A stretch of 64,000 nt of DNA from Flaccisagitta enflata. Its lineage: Eukaryota > Chaetognatha > Sagittoidea > Aphragmophora. The position numbers and the translations under genes are program-made. Shown piece after piece: positions 13,549 to 34,322 of this stretch; the stretch's first letter is position 1; each line of letters starts with the position of its first letter. The stretch spans positions 28,334,001 to 28,398,000 of the forward strand of contig OZ231127.1 in the NCBI GenBank assembly GCA_965153355.1, in the 5' to 3' direction. The notes under the pieces were generated by a model. It was not told where the DNA came from, made no database searches, and worked only from the letters and a program-made list of their open reading frames with translations.

Positions 13549-14585
13549 GAAGACAAGTTGAAGGGATCATGAATTTGCACTCATTACAAACAGGTTTTTT
13601 GACGGATATTTAGATTCAAAATACGACATTAAAATGCTACTAAAAGGTTGATTCATTTTTACTCAATCCCAATCAACCATTTTTAAACATTCTGATGCAT
13701 ATGCGGAACTGATGCATATGCTTGAATGCCAAAGCAAAAAGTTCGAACTTACACATATGAATGAAACTCGCTAGTGTTGTTCCTAGCATGGCAACGTCTA
13801 AACCTGTTACATTGCACTTATCCTTAGATCTAACGTCAGACCCTCATATCGATATCACGAGTTAGCACGTAGATGGTAAGTCATCGAGCACACAAAACTT
13901 TTTTCTCTCGGCGTTGAGTGTTTCACGCGGTTTGCAAATGAACTGCACTGACCGTCGATCAAGTGAGAGCGACTTACACGCTATGTGCACGCACTTTGCC
14001 TTATGTTCATGAACATCTGTTAGGAAAAAAATACTGCGTGCAGGCGGTTAAATCAAGATGCTCACGTGCAGTCGTGCACCTACAATGAAGAAAGTGCGTG
14101 CGAATTAGTCTCGGTCGATGTAACGCGCTTGATGGCGATTTCGTGCAATGACGCGCGAGCGGCTTCTTGACTGTGGTCTGTGGTCTGTGGCTAAAAATCC
14201 ATTCGTTTTAGTTGCTCGGTTTAGTTGGACGACGAGTCGCTCATTCATCGCGATGGATTGGCCCGTTGCTTGTTTCTATGGATGGGCTTGTTTGGCATAG
14301 TGATCATTTGTATGATTGTGGTCGGTCGGTTGATCAGTTCTTGGATATGATGATCAGATAGTACATTTAAATTTTCGTTTCAATCATTTTTTTTTTAATT
14401 TGGTCTATCATTGAAACTTATCTGTTTTTTTTTCTAGTTGTTGTTGTTGTTGTTGTTGTTGTTGCCTGCTGCTGTTGTCCAAAGCTTTTGACAGTGGATC
14501 AATACACACCCAGTAACTAAAATTGTTTCAAATATGGCGAATAGGCGCTTTATGATCATATGAGTCAATTCAGTTGTTTGATCGT

Positions 14586-14950
14586 TCATTGAAAAAAAGT
14601 CGAATTATGTAATTCGACTTTTTGAAACGTAGGGGAGAAATAAAGTTTTCCATTTTTGGTTTGCGGCAATTTTAGCAAGTTGGGTCATTTTGGGGCTGGG
14701 AGTATACATTTTTTGATATTCATAGCTAAGAAAGAGCTAATTTTTCTCTTTCAAATGGCGCCAACCAGAAGTCTCTATGATCAATATTTTTGGAGTTATG
14801 AATTTTTAATATTTTTTCGCATTTTTGCAAAAAATTGATATTTTTCATTGATCCCAATTTTTTGGTCTTATGTAACAGTAGGGAAATGTAAAGATGTTGC
14901 GCAAATTTACCCTAACTTTTATGACGCTAATTTGATATTTTACTCAGCTT

Positions 14951-14983
<33 letters not shown>

Positions 14984-15085
14984 TCAACCAAACATCATGA
15001 GATGCACATATAGAAGAATTTGCACTGATAAAAAGAGACTTCGATTTACGACTTTTTTCCGGTCGGCGATTAGTCGCCTTTATTG
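14586..15085 (-). mobile_element. Family D element, copy 2 (compact)
   Basis: An inverted copy of 9981-10945. It shows the AGTCGAATTATGTAATTCGACT palindrome at 14597-14620, AAAGAGAAAAATTAG / GGTTGGCGCCATTTGAAAG, ACCCTAACTTTTATGACGCT and the terminal CGACTTTTTTCCGGTCGGCGA near 15048. The internal GA array is only about 25 bases, making this close to the ancestral ~500-bp form. Confidence 0.75.
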
Positions 15086-15483
15086 GTAGTATTCGGTTGG
15101 TCAGTTTGGTTGGTTTTTCATTTGCAATGGTTGTTAGTGGATCAGTGGCAATGGCTGGTCAGTTGGTCAGTTGCCATGGACGCACAGTTGGTCACTGTTG
15201 ATCACTGTTGGTCAGTCCATTGGTCATTTCGGCCGATTTCTGCCGCGAGTCAAATGAAAGACGTGTAGAAGCCGAGGAAAAGTCTCTGTAGAGCAAAAAG
15301 GCGGAAAAGGGAAATCAGAGGGAAATTTGAGGCGATGATTTATGCGAGGATATAACGCCGATTTTTCATGTGGCCAATCATGGTTTTTATGACCAATGTT
15401 ACCTCGAGACTACGAACAAGACCTTTTGCGCTTTTTGCGCCTTTTGCGCTGTTTTTTCTTTTCTTTTGCGCTTCGGTAAACGA

Positions 15484-15595
<112 letters not shown>

Positions 15596-16265
15596 AACTG
15601 GCGATATTGACCACAATCATGATAAATATTTCTTCCTTCATTCTTATTCTTTCCATCGGACAAGAGGAATTACAGAAACTAACGAATATCAAACTAGTTT
15701 GCACTTCGCAGTCAGGGAAGTCCAATGGCCTGTCACACAATTTCGTAATTTGCATATTACTGTATTTTGATTCAGTCTTTCCGCCAGTCATAATAGACAT
15801 TTTACATCGATTTTTCCCAATGTGTAATTTCAAGATGCCACTTACGAAAAGCTTGCTTTCCTAATCTCAAGAGGCGTAACTAGCCCTCATACACTATTGG
15901 TTGGCCGGTTGCTTAGGTGACGCGGTACTAACCCAAGTTGCCACATTCGTGCATCAGCTATTGATCAAATTTACCACCTTAAAGGTGTTTTCTTTACTTC
16001 GTCGATGCAAACCTTCCGGATTACCTTCCGGGGGTATTATTAAGAGGCGGGGGAGCTACCCTGTTCAACAATTTTGGTGCATCTCGGTGCTTCCCGGCCG
16101 CAATCAGTAGTTTCGGTGAGTTTTGCCATGGCCGGAACACTACCAGGTCAAATCGCGCCCAAGGTATGAAAGTCCAAATAAGACCTAATATGGTCAAATT
16201 TGACGAATACAATTTCCCCCCAGGATTTTCGCTTCAAAATATCGTGAGACATTTTTGACAGAGAG

Positions 16266-16266
16266 C

Positions 16267-16357
<91 letters not shown>

Positions 16358-16380
16358 CAGAGACAGAGACAGAGACAGAA

Positions 16381-16435
<55 letters not shown>

Positions 16436-16440
16436 TAGAC
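16266..16440. repeat. (GA)n-(GACA)n compound microsatellite
   Basis: GA to about 16340, mixed GAGACA to 16385, then pure GACA to 16436. The transition shows GACA growing out of GA. Confidence 0.95.
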
Positions 16441-16507
16441 ATACAAACACGCGGATTGTGGTATTGAGAGTCATCTTTCATTACGCATTTAAACACATAC
16501 CTTGAAT

Positions 16508-17872
16508 TGTACCAGTAATGGCGGCTGTCGCCGTGAGGAAAAAAGTCGTAAGCGTTGTTCACTTTTCACCAAGCTTTTGGTTTCAGTTATTGCAACTTTT
16601 TATTTGTTAGATCAAATTAAGAGCAATTGTATATAGTGGTTGCACTGAAAATCAGAGAAAAATAGGACTGAGCCAAATGAGCTAGATGAGCTAAAATATT
16701 CAAAATCACTGAACTACACAACCAGCTATGCTTACTGAGATGCTTTCTTATATTTGCATGCTTAAATCAAAACATTTATCTATCTATCGGTTTTTAAATC
16801 AGAAAAAAAGAGCAAGCTAAATGAGCTAAATGAGCTAGAATATTTTAAAACACCCTCACAGATGAGCAGCTCTGCTCACTGACATGCTTTCTTGTATTTG
16901 CTTGCTTAAACATCTATCAATATATTTGTATTTGGAATCAGAAAAAAAAGATTGAGCTAAGTGAGGTAAATGAGCTAAAATGCTCAAAATCACCCTCACA
17001 CATGAGAAGCTATGCTCATAAACATGTTTTTTTGTATTTGCATGCTTAACCAAACTTAGATACACTCCTTTATTGATCCTACACAAAATCATAAAAAATC
17101 GAAAAAAAATCAATTTGAATTTTTCGTAAATAAGTCTTTAAAAATTCGTAACGCAAAAAATATATGTCCCAGAGACTTCTGCTCAGCGCAAAATGAAAGA
17201 GAATTCATTGGAGGTCCCAATCGCCCTAAGGAGTTCCAAAACTTTCCCATAAAAAAATGAAAACCCTGTTTCTCTCGAATATGTCAAAAAGTCGAAGACT
17301 GACTTCAACTTTTTTCCCGATAAAAGAAAAATAAGCGTGAGCTGAATGAGCTAAATGAGCTAAAATACTCCAAATCACTTACACAGATGAAAGGTATGCT
17401 TGAGGACATGCTTTCTTGTATTTTCATGCCCGGAAATGATTAAAATCATTTCTTTATTTATCGATTTAAATGCTAAATGAGCTAAATGAGCTAGATGAGC
17501 TAGAATACTAAAAAACACCTTCACAGATGAGCAGCTATGCTCATAAACATGTTTTCTTGTATTTGCATGTTCAAACAAATATAGATACACTTTTTTATTG
17601 ATCCTACATAAAATCATAAAAAATTGAAAAAAAAAATCAATTTGAATAATTCATAAATAAATCTTTAAAAAATCATAGCGCGAAAAATATTTGTTGTAGA
17701 GAATTCTGCTTGGTGCCAAATGAAAGAGAATTATCAAATTTACTTACCCTATCAATTTCATTGGAGGCCACAATCAGCCGGAAGAGACCCACAACTTCCT
17801 AATAAGAAAATGAAAACCCTGTTTCTCTCAAATATGTCAAAAAGTCGAAGACTGACTTCGACTTTTTTCCCG
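16508..17872 (+). mobile_element. Family D element, long variant with GAGCTAAAT repeats
   Basis: Starts AGTAATGGCGGCTGTCGCCG then GGAAAAAAGTCG, and ends in the palindrome AGTCGAAGACTGACTTCGACT plus TTTTCCC at about 17838-17870. A second copy of that 3' end lies at 17285-17322, so this is one element with a tandemly duplicated 3' half, or two overlapping insertions. The body has repeats of GAGCTAAAT(GAGCTA) and a repeated GCTCATAAACATGTTTTCTTGTATTTGC-like segment (16861, 17010, 17391, 17533). Confidence 0.65.
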
Positions 17873-17897
17873 ATGAGCACATGAAAACAGACATTTC

Positions 17898-18050
17898 AGA
17901 ATCCGGCTACACTGCAACATAAGTCGCGGATGGGGGGGGCGGCGAGCCAAAAAAACGCGCATAAATCTACATGTGTAACCGACGCGACGGACCGACGGAC
18001 CTACGGACATATCGAAAAGTGGCTTGTAGAGTCGCTTGTACGCGATGTCT
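17898..18050 (+). mobile_element. Family C short element, diverged copy
   Basis: AATCCGGCTACACTGCAA start, AAGTCGCGGATGGG, a GACGGACCGACGGACC tract and the damaged hairpin GTCGCTTGTACGCGAT. It lies directly after a family D 3' end. Confidence 0.6.
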
Positions 18051-18248
18051 TCTTTGATGATCAAAACAATCTTCCCATCTTTTTGTCTCTAAAGAGAAGA
18101 GCGGGAAACATTTCAGAATATCAGCTGACTGGAAATGAATGAATCAGACCGAGAAGTTCGACAGGGAAAAAAGACAAAGGATATGAGAAAAGAGGAAGAA
18201 AGGAAAAAGAAAAGAAGTAAACAAAGAAAATGGGAACAAACGAACGAA

Positions 18249-18271
18249 CGAAAGAAAGAAAGAAAGAACGA

Positions 18272-18307
<36 letters not shown>

Positions 18308-18308
18308 C

Positions 18309-18382
<74 letters not shown>

Positions 18383-18384
18383 TA
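18249..18384. repeat. (GAAA)n microsatellite
   Basis: A nearly pure GAAA array with single C changes. Confidence 0.95.
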
Positions 18385-18429
18385 GAAAGGAAGTAGAACA
18401 AGGCCAACACCTATAAGTCGCGTGCAAGA

Positions 18430-18625
18430 CTTTCTGACTTAGAATGACTTAATTTGCCTAAGAATGACTTAGAATGACTTTGAATGACCTAATATGACTT
18501 AAACTGACCAATAAGGACTTAAAATGATGGAATGACCTAATGACCAAAAATAACTTAGAGTGACTTAAAATAACTTAAAATGCCTTAAAATTACTTAGAA
18601 TGACTAAAAATAACTTAATAAAATA
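18430..18625. repeat. Short minisatellite, TGACTTAGAA-like units
   Basis: About 15 imperfect 10-12-base units (TGACTTAGAA, TGACTTAAAA, TGACCTAATA). The region is AT-rich and non-coding. Confidence 0.6.
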
Positions 18626-18628
18626 AAA

Positions 18629-19292
<664 letters not shown>

Positions 19293-19389
19293 AAGAAATG
19301 AAGATGAAGAATCTGGAAATGGAGCAGAAAAAGAGAAGGCGTGAAAATCTCGAAACGACGCCCAAAGAACCGCGAAAAAAACCTTAGGA

Positions 19390-19870
19390 TGGAAAATGCC
19401 GAATGGGAATGCCGAGAGATGCCGAATGGGAATGCCGACAGATGCCGAGACTCTGCTTACAGAGATGCCGATATGGATGACGACAATGATGCTGACATGT
19501 CTGCCCACAAAGATGTCGACATGGATACCAACAAAGGTTTTGACATCCGTGCTGACAAAGTTGCCGACACAGACGCCGCCAAAGATGCTGACATGGATGC
19601 TGCCAAAGATGCAGACATTCCTGATTGCAAAGCTGTTTTCATGAATACCAACAAAAAAACAGGCATGTCGATAAGGATGCTGACAAAAATGCTGACAAAG
19701 ATGATGACAAAGTTGCTGACATTTCTGGCTACAAAGATGCTGACATGGAGGCTGACAAAAATGCAAACATGTCTGCCCGAAAAGTTGCCCACATGGATGC
19801 CGACAAAGATGCTGGCATAGAGGCTGACAAAGATGCTTTGAGTGATACTGACACGGATGTCGGAAACAAA
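19390..19870. repeat. 18-21-bp minisatellite, GATGCTGACAAA-like
   Basis: About 25 degenerate units on the theme GATGCTGACAAAGATGCC / GATGCCGACATGGATGCT. Because the unit length is a multiple of three and lacks stops, it is open in several frames on both strands (for example a D-A-D-M-D frame on the plus strand). Without introns, start context or a second line of evidence, I call it a minisatellite, not a gene. Confidence 0.7.
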
Positions 19871-20169
19871 TTGGAAGATAAAAGAAAATAGGAAATAACA
19901 AAGGAAAACTTAAGAGAGAGCTTTTATCATTGATAACCCTTTCGGACAGCGTGTCCGCACTGTCATTCGAAGCTAAATTTACATATAGTCACTCATTGAC
20001 ACAGTGTTTGCCATCATTTATCAGAGGAGAGAGCAAAAAGTCATCAGTTTCTTCTTCTGCTGCATTTCTCTTTTGCCTTCTGCCTTCTCTTTTGCCTTCT
20101 GCCTTCTCACGCCTCGTCAATCGATTTGCCACGAGTCAATGACTCAAACTCGATCACACGATACATTCA

Positions 20170-20447
<278 letters not shown>

Positions 20448-21689
20448 CTTGTGTCGTGTAGGTCAATCTCTCCAATGTCTCGGCAGCTTTGCCGTCCCTG
20501 TCACGTGTCCAAGAGGCGTGATTCCATCAAATCTTTCCCCGCTCCATGTTCGTCCGCTTTTACACGTGCGTGCAGCCAGATACAATCTCAGATTACACGC
20601 AGAATGCGTGTACAAGGCGTAAGATATGTTTGTGGCTGTGGCAAAGTTGAAGTGCACAAGTCTCTTGTTCGAAAATGGCGGTGCACACTGCACAGTCAAC
20701 AAGTGAAACATTTCTCAAAAGTCATTTGTACAGACAGTATTTTTTTCATTTGTGAAACCAGAAAGTTTTGATTTAATTTCAACTTGAAAATTGCAAACAA
20801 TAAATGTTGAAAAGGTTTGTTTAAAAGAAATTCTTCTCAACCATTTCCAGATTCCAGAATAGGAATTTTATTTGCAAATGAAAATCGAATGAAATAAGTA
20901 CAATTCTGTCCACCGACTGTTAAAAGACATTCGCAGAGAAAATTGTTTTCGAGAACGCCGTCTTGCTACAGATTTGTATCCCTCGTGAGTAACAAAAGGA
21001 GAATCTCTGGGCTTTTGAGTTTTACGCTTTATGAGCCAACGCGTCTTTCCTTTCTTCTCTCCCCCTTCCCAGAAGCGGGATATAAATCTGCAGTGGTTCT
21101 CTGAGTTCGAGTAGAGTATCCTAAATGCCAAGGGTTCGGTCGTAACCTTCATTTTTTCGCACACGCACACGCATATGTAGATGTACAAATCAAAAGTTGT
21201 ATGAAATTATGCGCGCATTCAAATTTCATGGACGAATACTTGAGTTTAAAAAAAATGATAGCCGTGGTTCAAGAATGTGGGTTCTTGTGACGCTCTGAAA
21301 TCTAAGGCAGAGAAACACCGTTGAGCTAGACCGGGCGACCTGTTGATTCTAATTCCAGCTCCTGCTGACTCATACGTGTAATTTGGCAAATATTGCACCA
21401 GGCCCTCCTTTGTGCCTCCCCTTTCTTTTCCTCCTTCACCTTTTTCCTTCCGCCTTCCTCCTCCTCTTCTCACTTGTTGCCGTCTCCAATGGCAGGACGA
21501 TCGACATGCTGGCGTGGATGAAAATGTGCGGTCAAAGTCGACCACCTTTTAATCGGGTTACACAATGGTCCCAACGGCTCCTTCAATTACCACCACAATC
21601 GCAACCCATAACCGTAATTCCTTCTCCTCGTTCTCCCTCCACAACGAACGCAAATGTCAGACACTTTCATTCGACTTTCTAGCGCGCGG

Positions 21690-21835
<146 letters not shown>

Positions 21836-22155
21836 GGCTGCCACTGAGGAGGGAGACATATTGGTCACTAGCCACACTGAGAGTGAGAAATGACAGAAAT
21901 CCGATTCATTTGCATATTAAAGTGCGGATTCATCGACATTTCTTCAGACGTATTTCTGGAAACGATTGTTCCTGAATCCTGATTTGATATCTATTGACGA
22001 GTGATCAAATAGTCACCTCCCGCGTGGCCTCGAGATGATGCCGATCCTTCAGAAGAGATATATCCACTTTTCGAATGAAAATTTTAACGTGTTGCTCATT
22101 TCATAGCTACCTTTGGCTTTTGGTGATCGTTCAGAAAAAAAATGAAAGAAAAATG

Positions 22156-22297
22156 TAACAAGGCCGGATACACGGACGGTTGGGCAGGAGCAGTAATGCG
22201 AAAACCGCTCGGAATTCAAAAATGTGACAGACGGACGGACCTACCGACCTACCGACCGACACGGCAAGGTGTAGAGTCGCGTGTCTGCAACTAAAAA
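22156..22297 (+). mobile_element. Family C short element, copy with internal deletion
   Basis: ACAAGGCCGGATACACGG joins directly to ACGGTTGGGCAGGAGCAG, lacking the usual CAATCCAGTCGCGG segment. The end is TAGAGTCGCGTGTCTGCAAC plus TAAAAA. Confidence 0.8.
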
Positions 22298-22673
22298 TCG
22301 ATGATGATATCAAATGTGCTTGAAACCGATGTGATGATTATACAGATATTCATGAGTTGTATTGAGGAAACGCTCGGGTGATAGCGGTTTTTGTAAAAAG
22401 CAAATCTATTGGTCTTTTTGCAGTTGATGATAGAGCGACTCGGTTAAAATACTCTGTGACTGTTACGATTTATTTGATGTTTGTTTTAACTTTTTTCCCT
22501 CCCATCTCAACCCCGACTACCCCGCCCCTTCTCTTCCCCCTTTCTTCTTTTACCATGTCCACTTTCCATCAACTCACGACCAACCCCGTCAATCTCTCTT
22601 TCCCTTGTTTCCACGTCCACCTGCCGATCAACGCCGATTACCACCTCGCGCGCGTCATTTTCCACTTTACCAG

Positions 22674-30113
<7,440 letters not shown>

Positions 30114-30663
30114 AATCCTTGTTTTTTTCCAATATTCATTTGACGATATTCTTCATCGGGTCGGTTTGACCTTATTCATGTCTCATCATCTCCCTTTTTT
30201 GAAATTTTCCAATGAATCCACCCTTTCTTCTGGATCTTCCTTTCCCCAAAAGCCCCATCTTACACCCAAAAAATGGCAAAATGCAAAATGCCCATGACGA
30301 TTTCTTCCTCGCCTTCTGCAGTATGACCCATGAGAAAGTAAATGATTTTTGGAATAAAAGCTTTCTTAGTCGTATCTGTTCGTCCGTTCATCCACCTATT
30401 TCCCAAAGACGTACTTTTTAGGTTGAATAGATTTTTTTGCTCTACATTTTTCAAGGAATCTTTTATTTTCAGTGACTATTTCGTGTTTATATTGATAAAG
30501 TAAATCAATGCCGTTTACCTTCTAGGTCGGCTTTTTCTTGTAAGTTACTTAGAAAGAATATAACTAGAAAGGTTATCATAAGATTTTTGAAATGAAACAT
30601 ATATAGCTATAAATAAGGTCTGAAAATGAAACTTTGCCTTCGTTTGCATCGCGGCTTCTACCA

Positions 30664-30846
30664 TTTTTAGTCGCGGACTAGCGACTCTATAAGAGGCTTT
30701 GTCCGTCCGTCCGTCGGTTGGTTGGTTGGTTGATCGGTCTGTTGGTCGGTCCGTCACGCTCGAGTTGAAAAGTGGGAAAACACGCATTTCCGCCCCTGCC
30801 CACCCGTCCGCGACTGGTATTGGCCGTGTATCCGGCCTTGTTTTTT
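30664..30846 (-). mobile_element. Family C short element
   Basis: The minus strand runs ACAAGGCCGGATACACGG, CCAATACCAGTCGCGG, ACGGGTGGGCAGGGGC, a GACGGACGGAC tract and the hairpin AGTCGCTAGTCCGCGACT plus AAAAA. It lies about 550 bases past the anosmin stop. Confidence 0.85.
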
Positions 30847-31785
30847 AAAACTCCTGTCTCAAACTTCGTAATCTTACCTCCCCCTCCCCAGTCTCTACCC
30901 GCCTCTCCCTTTCTAACCCTTCATCACCCCCACGCCCCCCCCCATACTTTGATTCTTCTCATTGTTTTTTTTTTTCACATTGCTCCCTAACATAACCCTC
31001 ATTTCATGCCGCGTTGATTCGCCTCCTCACATAAAGAAAACTCACACACACACAAAAGCATTACTCGGTTGTGATTATCACTCCATTCTATTCTGTCTAC
31101 GAAGTACGTATTTCATGATCTCTTTTAATTGCCATTTGTATATGACATGACATAATTCATACGCTGAATCTGCACTCTTTTCTTTTTTTCGTTTTTATGA
31201 TTGATCCACTGAGAGTATGTTTGTTTGCTTGCTTGCTTGCTTGAAAGATTGAATGAAATTATTGAAAGAGTGAACAGTTCAGATAGATTTGATAATGAAG
31301 TAAAAGGACATCATGAAATGATTTCCAAAAACTGTTTTTTTTTAAATGCCCTTTCGTTGTAGGGCTATAAAATTGAATAACAGTGCTTAAAATCATCATA
31401 TTGTCAAACTAAATGCGAGGTTTTATTTTGCAGTCTGGAAAGGTGTGGCACACGGCCACACGGGCCACACACCCCATGAACATACCACAAATAGTTGGGT
31501 TATCGTTTTTCGTTCTGTGCGACTTTTTCGTTTTGAACGCATTACAATTCTTTAAAAGTGAGGTACAGACAACTGTAATTCTAAAGTGTGAGACATAGAA
31601 CTTAGATCACGCTCTGTCATAATGATTTCTCATTACAGTTTACTTTACGGTGCTGTCGTGATTTGTGTCAATGCACTTTTCCATTCTCATTCGTGGATTA
31701 TTCTAATTGGCTTCAAAATAGGATCAATTTTTTCATTTTTCGAAATTAAGAGATGATTCTTGGTGATTTGGTAAAAAAAATGTAT

Positions 31786-32407
31786 ACCACGCGTATCAAA
31801 AAAAAAAAAAGACGCACCTTGTCATTTATTGATAGAACATACCAAAAAAATTGTTCAAATATTTTTTCATTGAATGTATTTTGAAGATTTTTGAATTTTC
31901 TTTCAATATAGACCAGTCCCAGGTCTGTATCTCAAACCGTAAAAAAGTTACAGCCAGTCAAAGACAACTACTATTTTGAGCACAAGACAAAACACAAAAT
32001 CATTAAAAAAATTGTTTATTGTTTCTTTTTCTTATCAAATTATTTAAGAAAAACTTTCAACCATTTTTCAGTGAAAGGAATTTTAAAGATTTACGAATTT
32101 TCTTTCATTCTAGACCAATCCCAAGTCTGTATCTCAAATGGTTTAAAAGTTATAGCTCATCAAAGTAAAACACTGATTATCTTGAATTCTTTTTTTTTTT
32201 TATGGAATTGTGAAAATGATTCTTGACTATTTTTACTCTTTTTTTTACTACACTCAAACGCCTCAAGATTAAGATTTTCTTCTTTTTGATTCTCAAAACT
32301 TAAAAACTGGGCTTTTCATTGGTGCAAAACATTTAATTGGAAATAAAAAAAGAACCAGTTAAAATGGTCATTTAAAAGTGCGTCTTTTTTTTTTATTCGC
32401 GTAGTAT
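31786..32407. mobile_element. ~620-bp element with terminal inverted repeats
   Basis: The left end ACGCGTATCAAAAAAAA plus GACGCAC is mirrored by the right end GTGCGTC plus TTTTTTTTTATTCGCGTAG. Inside, a segment around GAATTTTCTTTCA(A/T)T(A/C)TAGACC followed by AGTCTGTATCTCAAA occurs twice in direct order (31905, 32095). A third, inverted copy lies outside at 33270-33320. Confidence 0.6.
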
Positions 32408-33398
32408 GGCCTGCGCCTTCTTCATTATCTTCAACCAGCCATTTTCTATCCAATGTGCAACATTGCTGGTTAAGACAAAACTATTTGCTTCACTCACTAT
32501 CAAAGTGTGGAAACCTCATGTTATTTTATCTTGTATACGTATTGAGATAAAAATATGGAAATTTATATCAACATTGTTGATTAAACAACTTCAGTCTGTT
32601 TTAAGTAGAGATAGTTAAACAAATCTCATCAATGCATTCCAACCAATAGAATGAAAATAATGCATTTTCATTTTTTTTTCCGTGGACCTTGTCTTTGGCA
32701 GTTTGTGAATACCGAAATTCAAAATTTTCTTTTTATATTGTTTTGAATCTATTGTGTCGCTTAAATCGTGTATAAACTTCGTCTAAAAGTCAATAAAATT
32801 GTTACTTTATTTTAAAGAAGATCTCAAGCTTAATTTTACTGTCTTAAGTCTTTATTCTAAGGACACAGAGGAAAGATTTAAACAACGTCAGGTTAATAGT
32901 TATTAGTTAGATGGAATCACTGTGAATTACTTATGAAATCATGATCCAAGTGCTTATTAAATTCTAATTGGCTTCATTCTGGTTGATTTGATCATTTCAG
33001 AGCTTTTGACAGCGATAAAAAAGCCGCACCTTTTAATAGCAAATTGTCATACTGAATTTCAAAAAAACTGATCAAAATCTTAGACCGTTAAAAAGTTATT
33101 GAAAAGATCTTTCGTTTAGCTCCGATCTGGTAATTCTAGCTTCATTCGTTTACAAATCGTATCGTATAAGAATGAGCAGAAACATTGCCATAATCAGTTT
33201 GCAATCCTTTTAAAAAATGAGCTCTTTTATAAGTTAGAAGATAACTTTGACAAGCTCCAGCTCCTTGATCGTTTGAGATTCAGATCTTGGATTGGTCTAG
33301 AATGAAAGAAAATTTCAAATCTTTCAAATCACTTCAACAGAAAAATGTTTAGATGATTTCTTTTTCTTATTCATAATCTCAAATTAGGGTGCGGCTTT

Positions 33399-33883
33399 CT
33401 GGGCAGCGGCCCCGAAGGGGTTGATGACCTATGCTTTCACACAGGGGAATTTTCTCCTCCTCCTCCTCCTTCTCCTCCTCCTCCTTCACCGTACCCCTCT
33501 TCACCTCCAGGCCCATATTTCAGCCTAGAAGCCCATATCCCAGCCTTGAGGCCCAAATCCCAGTCTTGAGGTCCAAATCCCATCTTAAAGCCAAAATCCT
33601 TCATAGGGGCCCAAATTCTGGCTTTGAGGGATTTGGGCGTCAAGACTGGGATTTGGGCCTCGAGGCTGGGATATGGGCTTCTAGGCTGAGATATGAACCT
33701 GGAGGTGGGGGGGACAAAAGAGGAGGAGGAGGAGGAGAAGGAGGAGGAAGAGAAACTTCCCCTGTGTGAAAGCATAGGTCATCAACCCCTTTGGGGCCGC
33801 TGCCCTGCTCCCCCCTCAACTTCAACCACAACCTACTAAGGCAGGGCGGGGTTACCGCTGACCATCGCTTTTGCGACTATTTT
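33399..33883. mobile_element. Family A foldback element, complete pair of arms
   Basis: The left arm GCAGCGGCCCCGAAGGGG, GATGACCTATGCTTTCACAC, AGGGGAATTTTC and (CCT)n at 33401-33490 is mirrored by (GGA)n, CTTCCCCTGTGTGAAAGC and GGGGCCGCTGCCCTGCTC at 33715-33810. The interior is about ten ~21-base units like GAGGCCCAAATCCCAGTCTT. The right outer end reads GGGGTTACCGCTGACCATCG then CTTTTGCGACTA. The left outer end is absent. Confidence 0.8.
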
Positions 33884-33974
33884 TTTTTAGTCGAGTGGTA
33901 AAGGCATCAAAAAGTCCAACCCCACATTTCCATAGCAACAGGCAGCCCAAATTAGCTCCGCAGAGAAATCTAGT

Positions 33975-34322
33975 TAGTAGCCTTAGAACAATTTTCGTAA
34001 AGTCATAGGAAAGTTCTGTATCATAGGGTAATAGTTCCAAATCATTTATATAGAAGATCCTTGACCAAAATTTAACCATGGGACGCCTATAAACTATTGT
34101 CGCCATCCACCCCCTTCCCCAAAATAAAACATAGGAAACCCTGGAGGCCAAAAGCTTTCATATGCATTTTCTATGGAATATGAGGGGTGTGGATATTATT
34201 ACTAATAAATATTAGAGATCCCAGGGCTAAATGTTTGTTTTAAATCATCTGTAAACATGATCTTGAGCAATATCCCTTTAACAGACCTATCCTGTGACTT
34301 GACATAAATTATTGTTAGGTTT
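33975..34322. mobile_element. Foldback element, ~350 bp (family F)
   Basis: Arms at about 33980-34150 and 34165-34320 are inverse complements: GTAAAGTCATAGGAAAG pairs with ACCTATCCTGTGACTTG, and AAATAAAACATAGG pairs at the other end. The same element occurs at 56139-56632. Confidence 0.65.

Noticed and set aside
19341-19820. Asp/Ala/Met-rich plus-strand frame as a possible gene
   Set aside because: Alternative frames and the opposite strand are equally open; the unit length explains it.
20470-20765. Cys-containing frame considered as the missing WAP exon of anosmin
   Set aside because: The cysteine spacing does not fit the WAP pattern and the frame continues out of a CT array.
21383-21682. 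Signal-peptide-like start (LFLLHLFPSAFLLLFS) considered as the anosmin first exon
   Set aside because: The hydrophobic run comes from a CT-rich stretch that looks more like a polypyrimidine tract; no downstream support.
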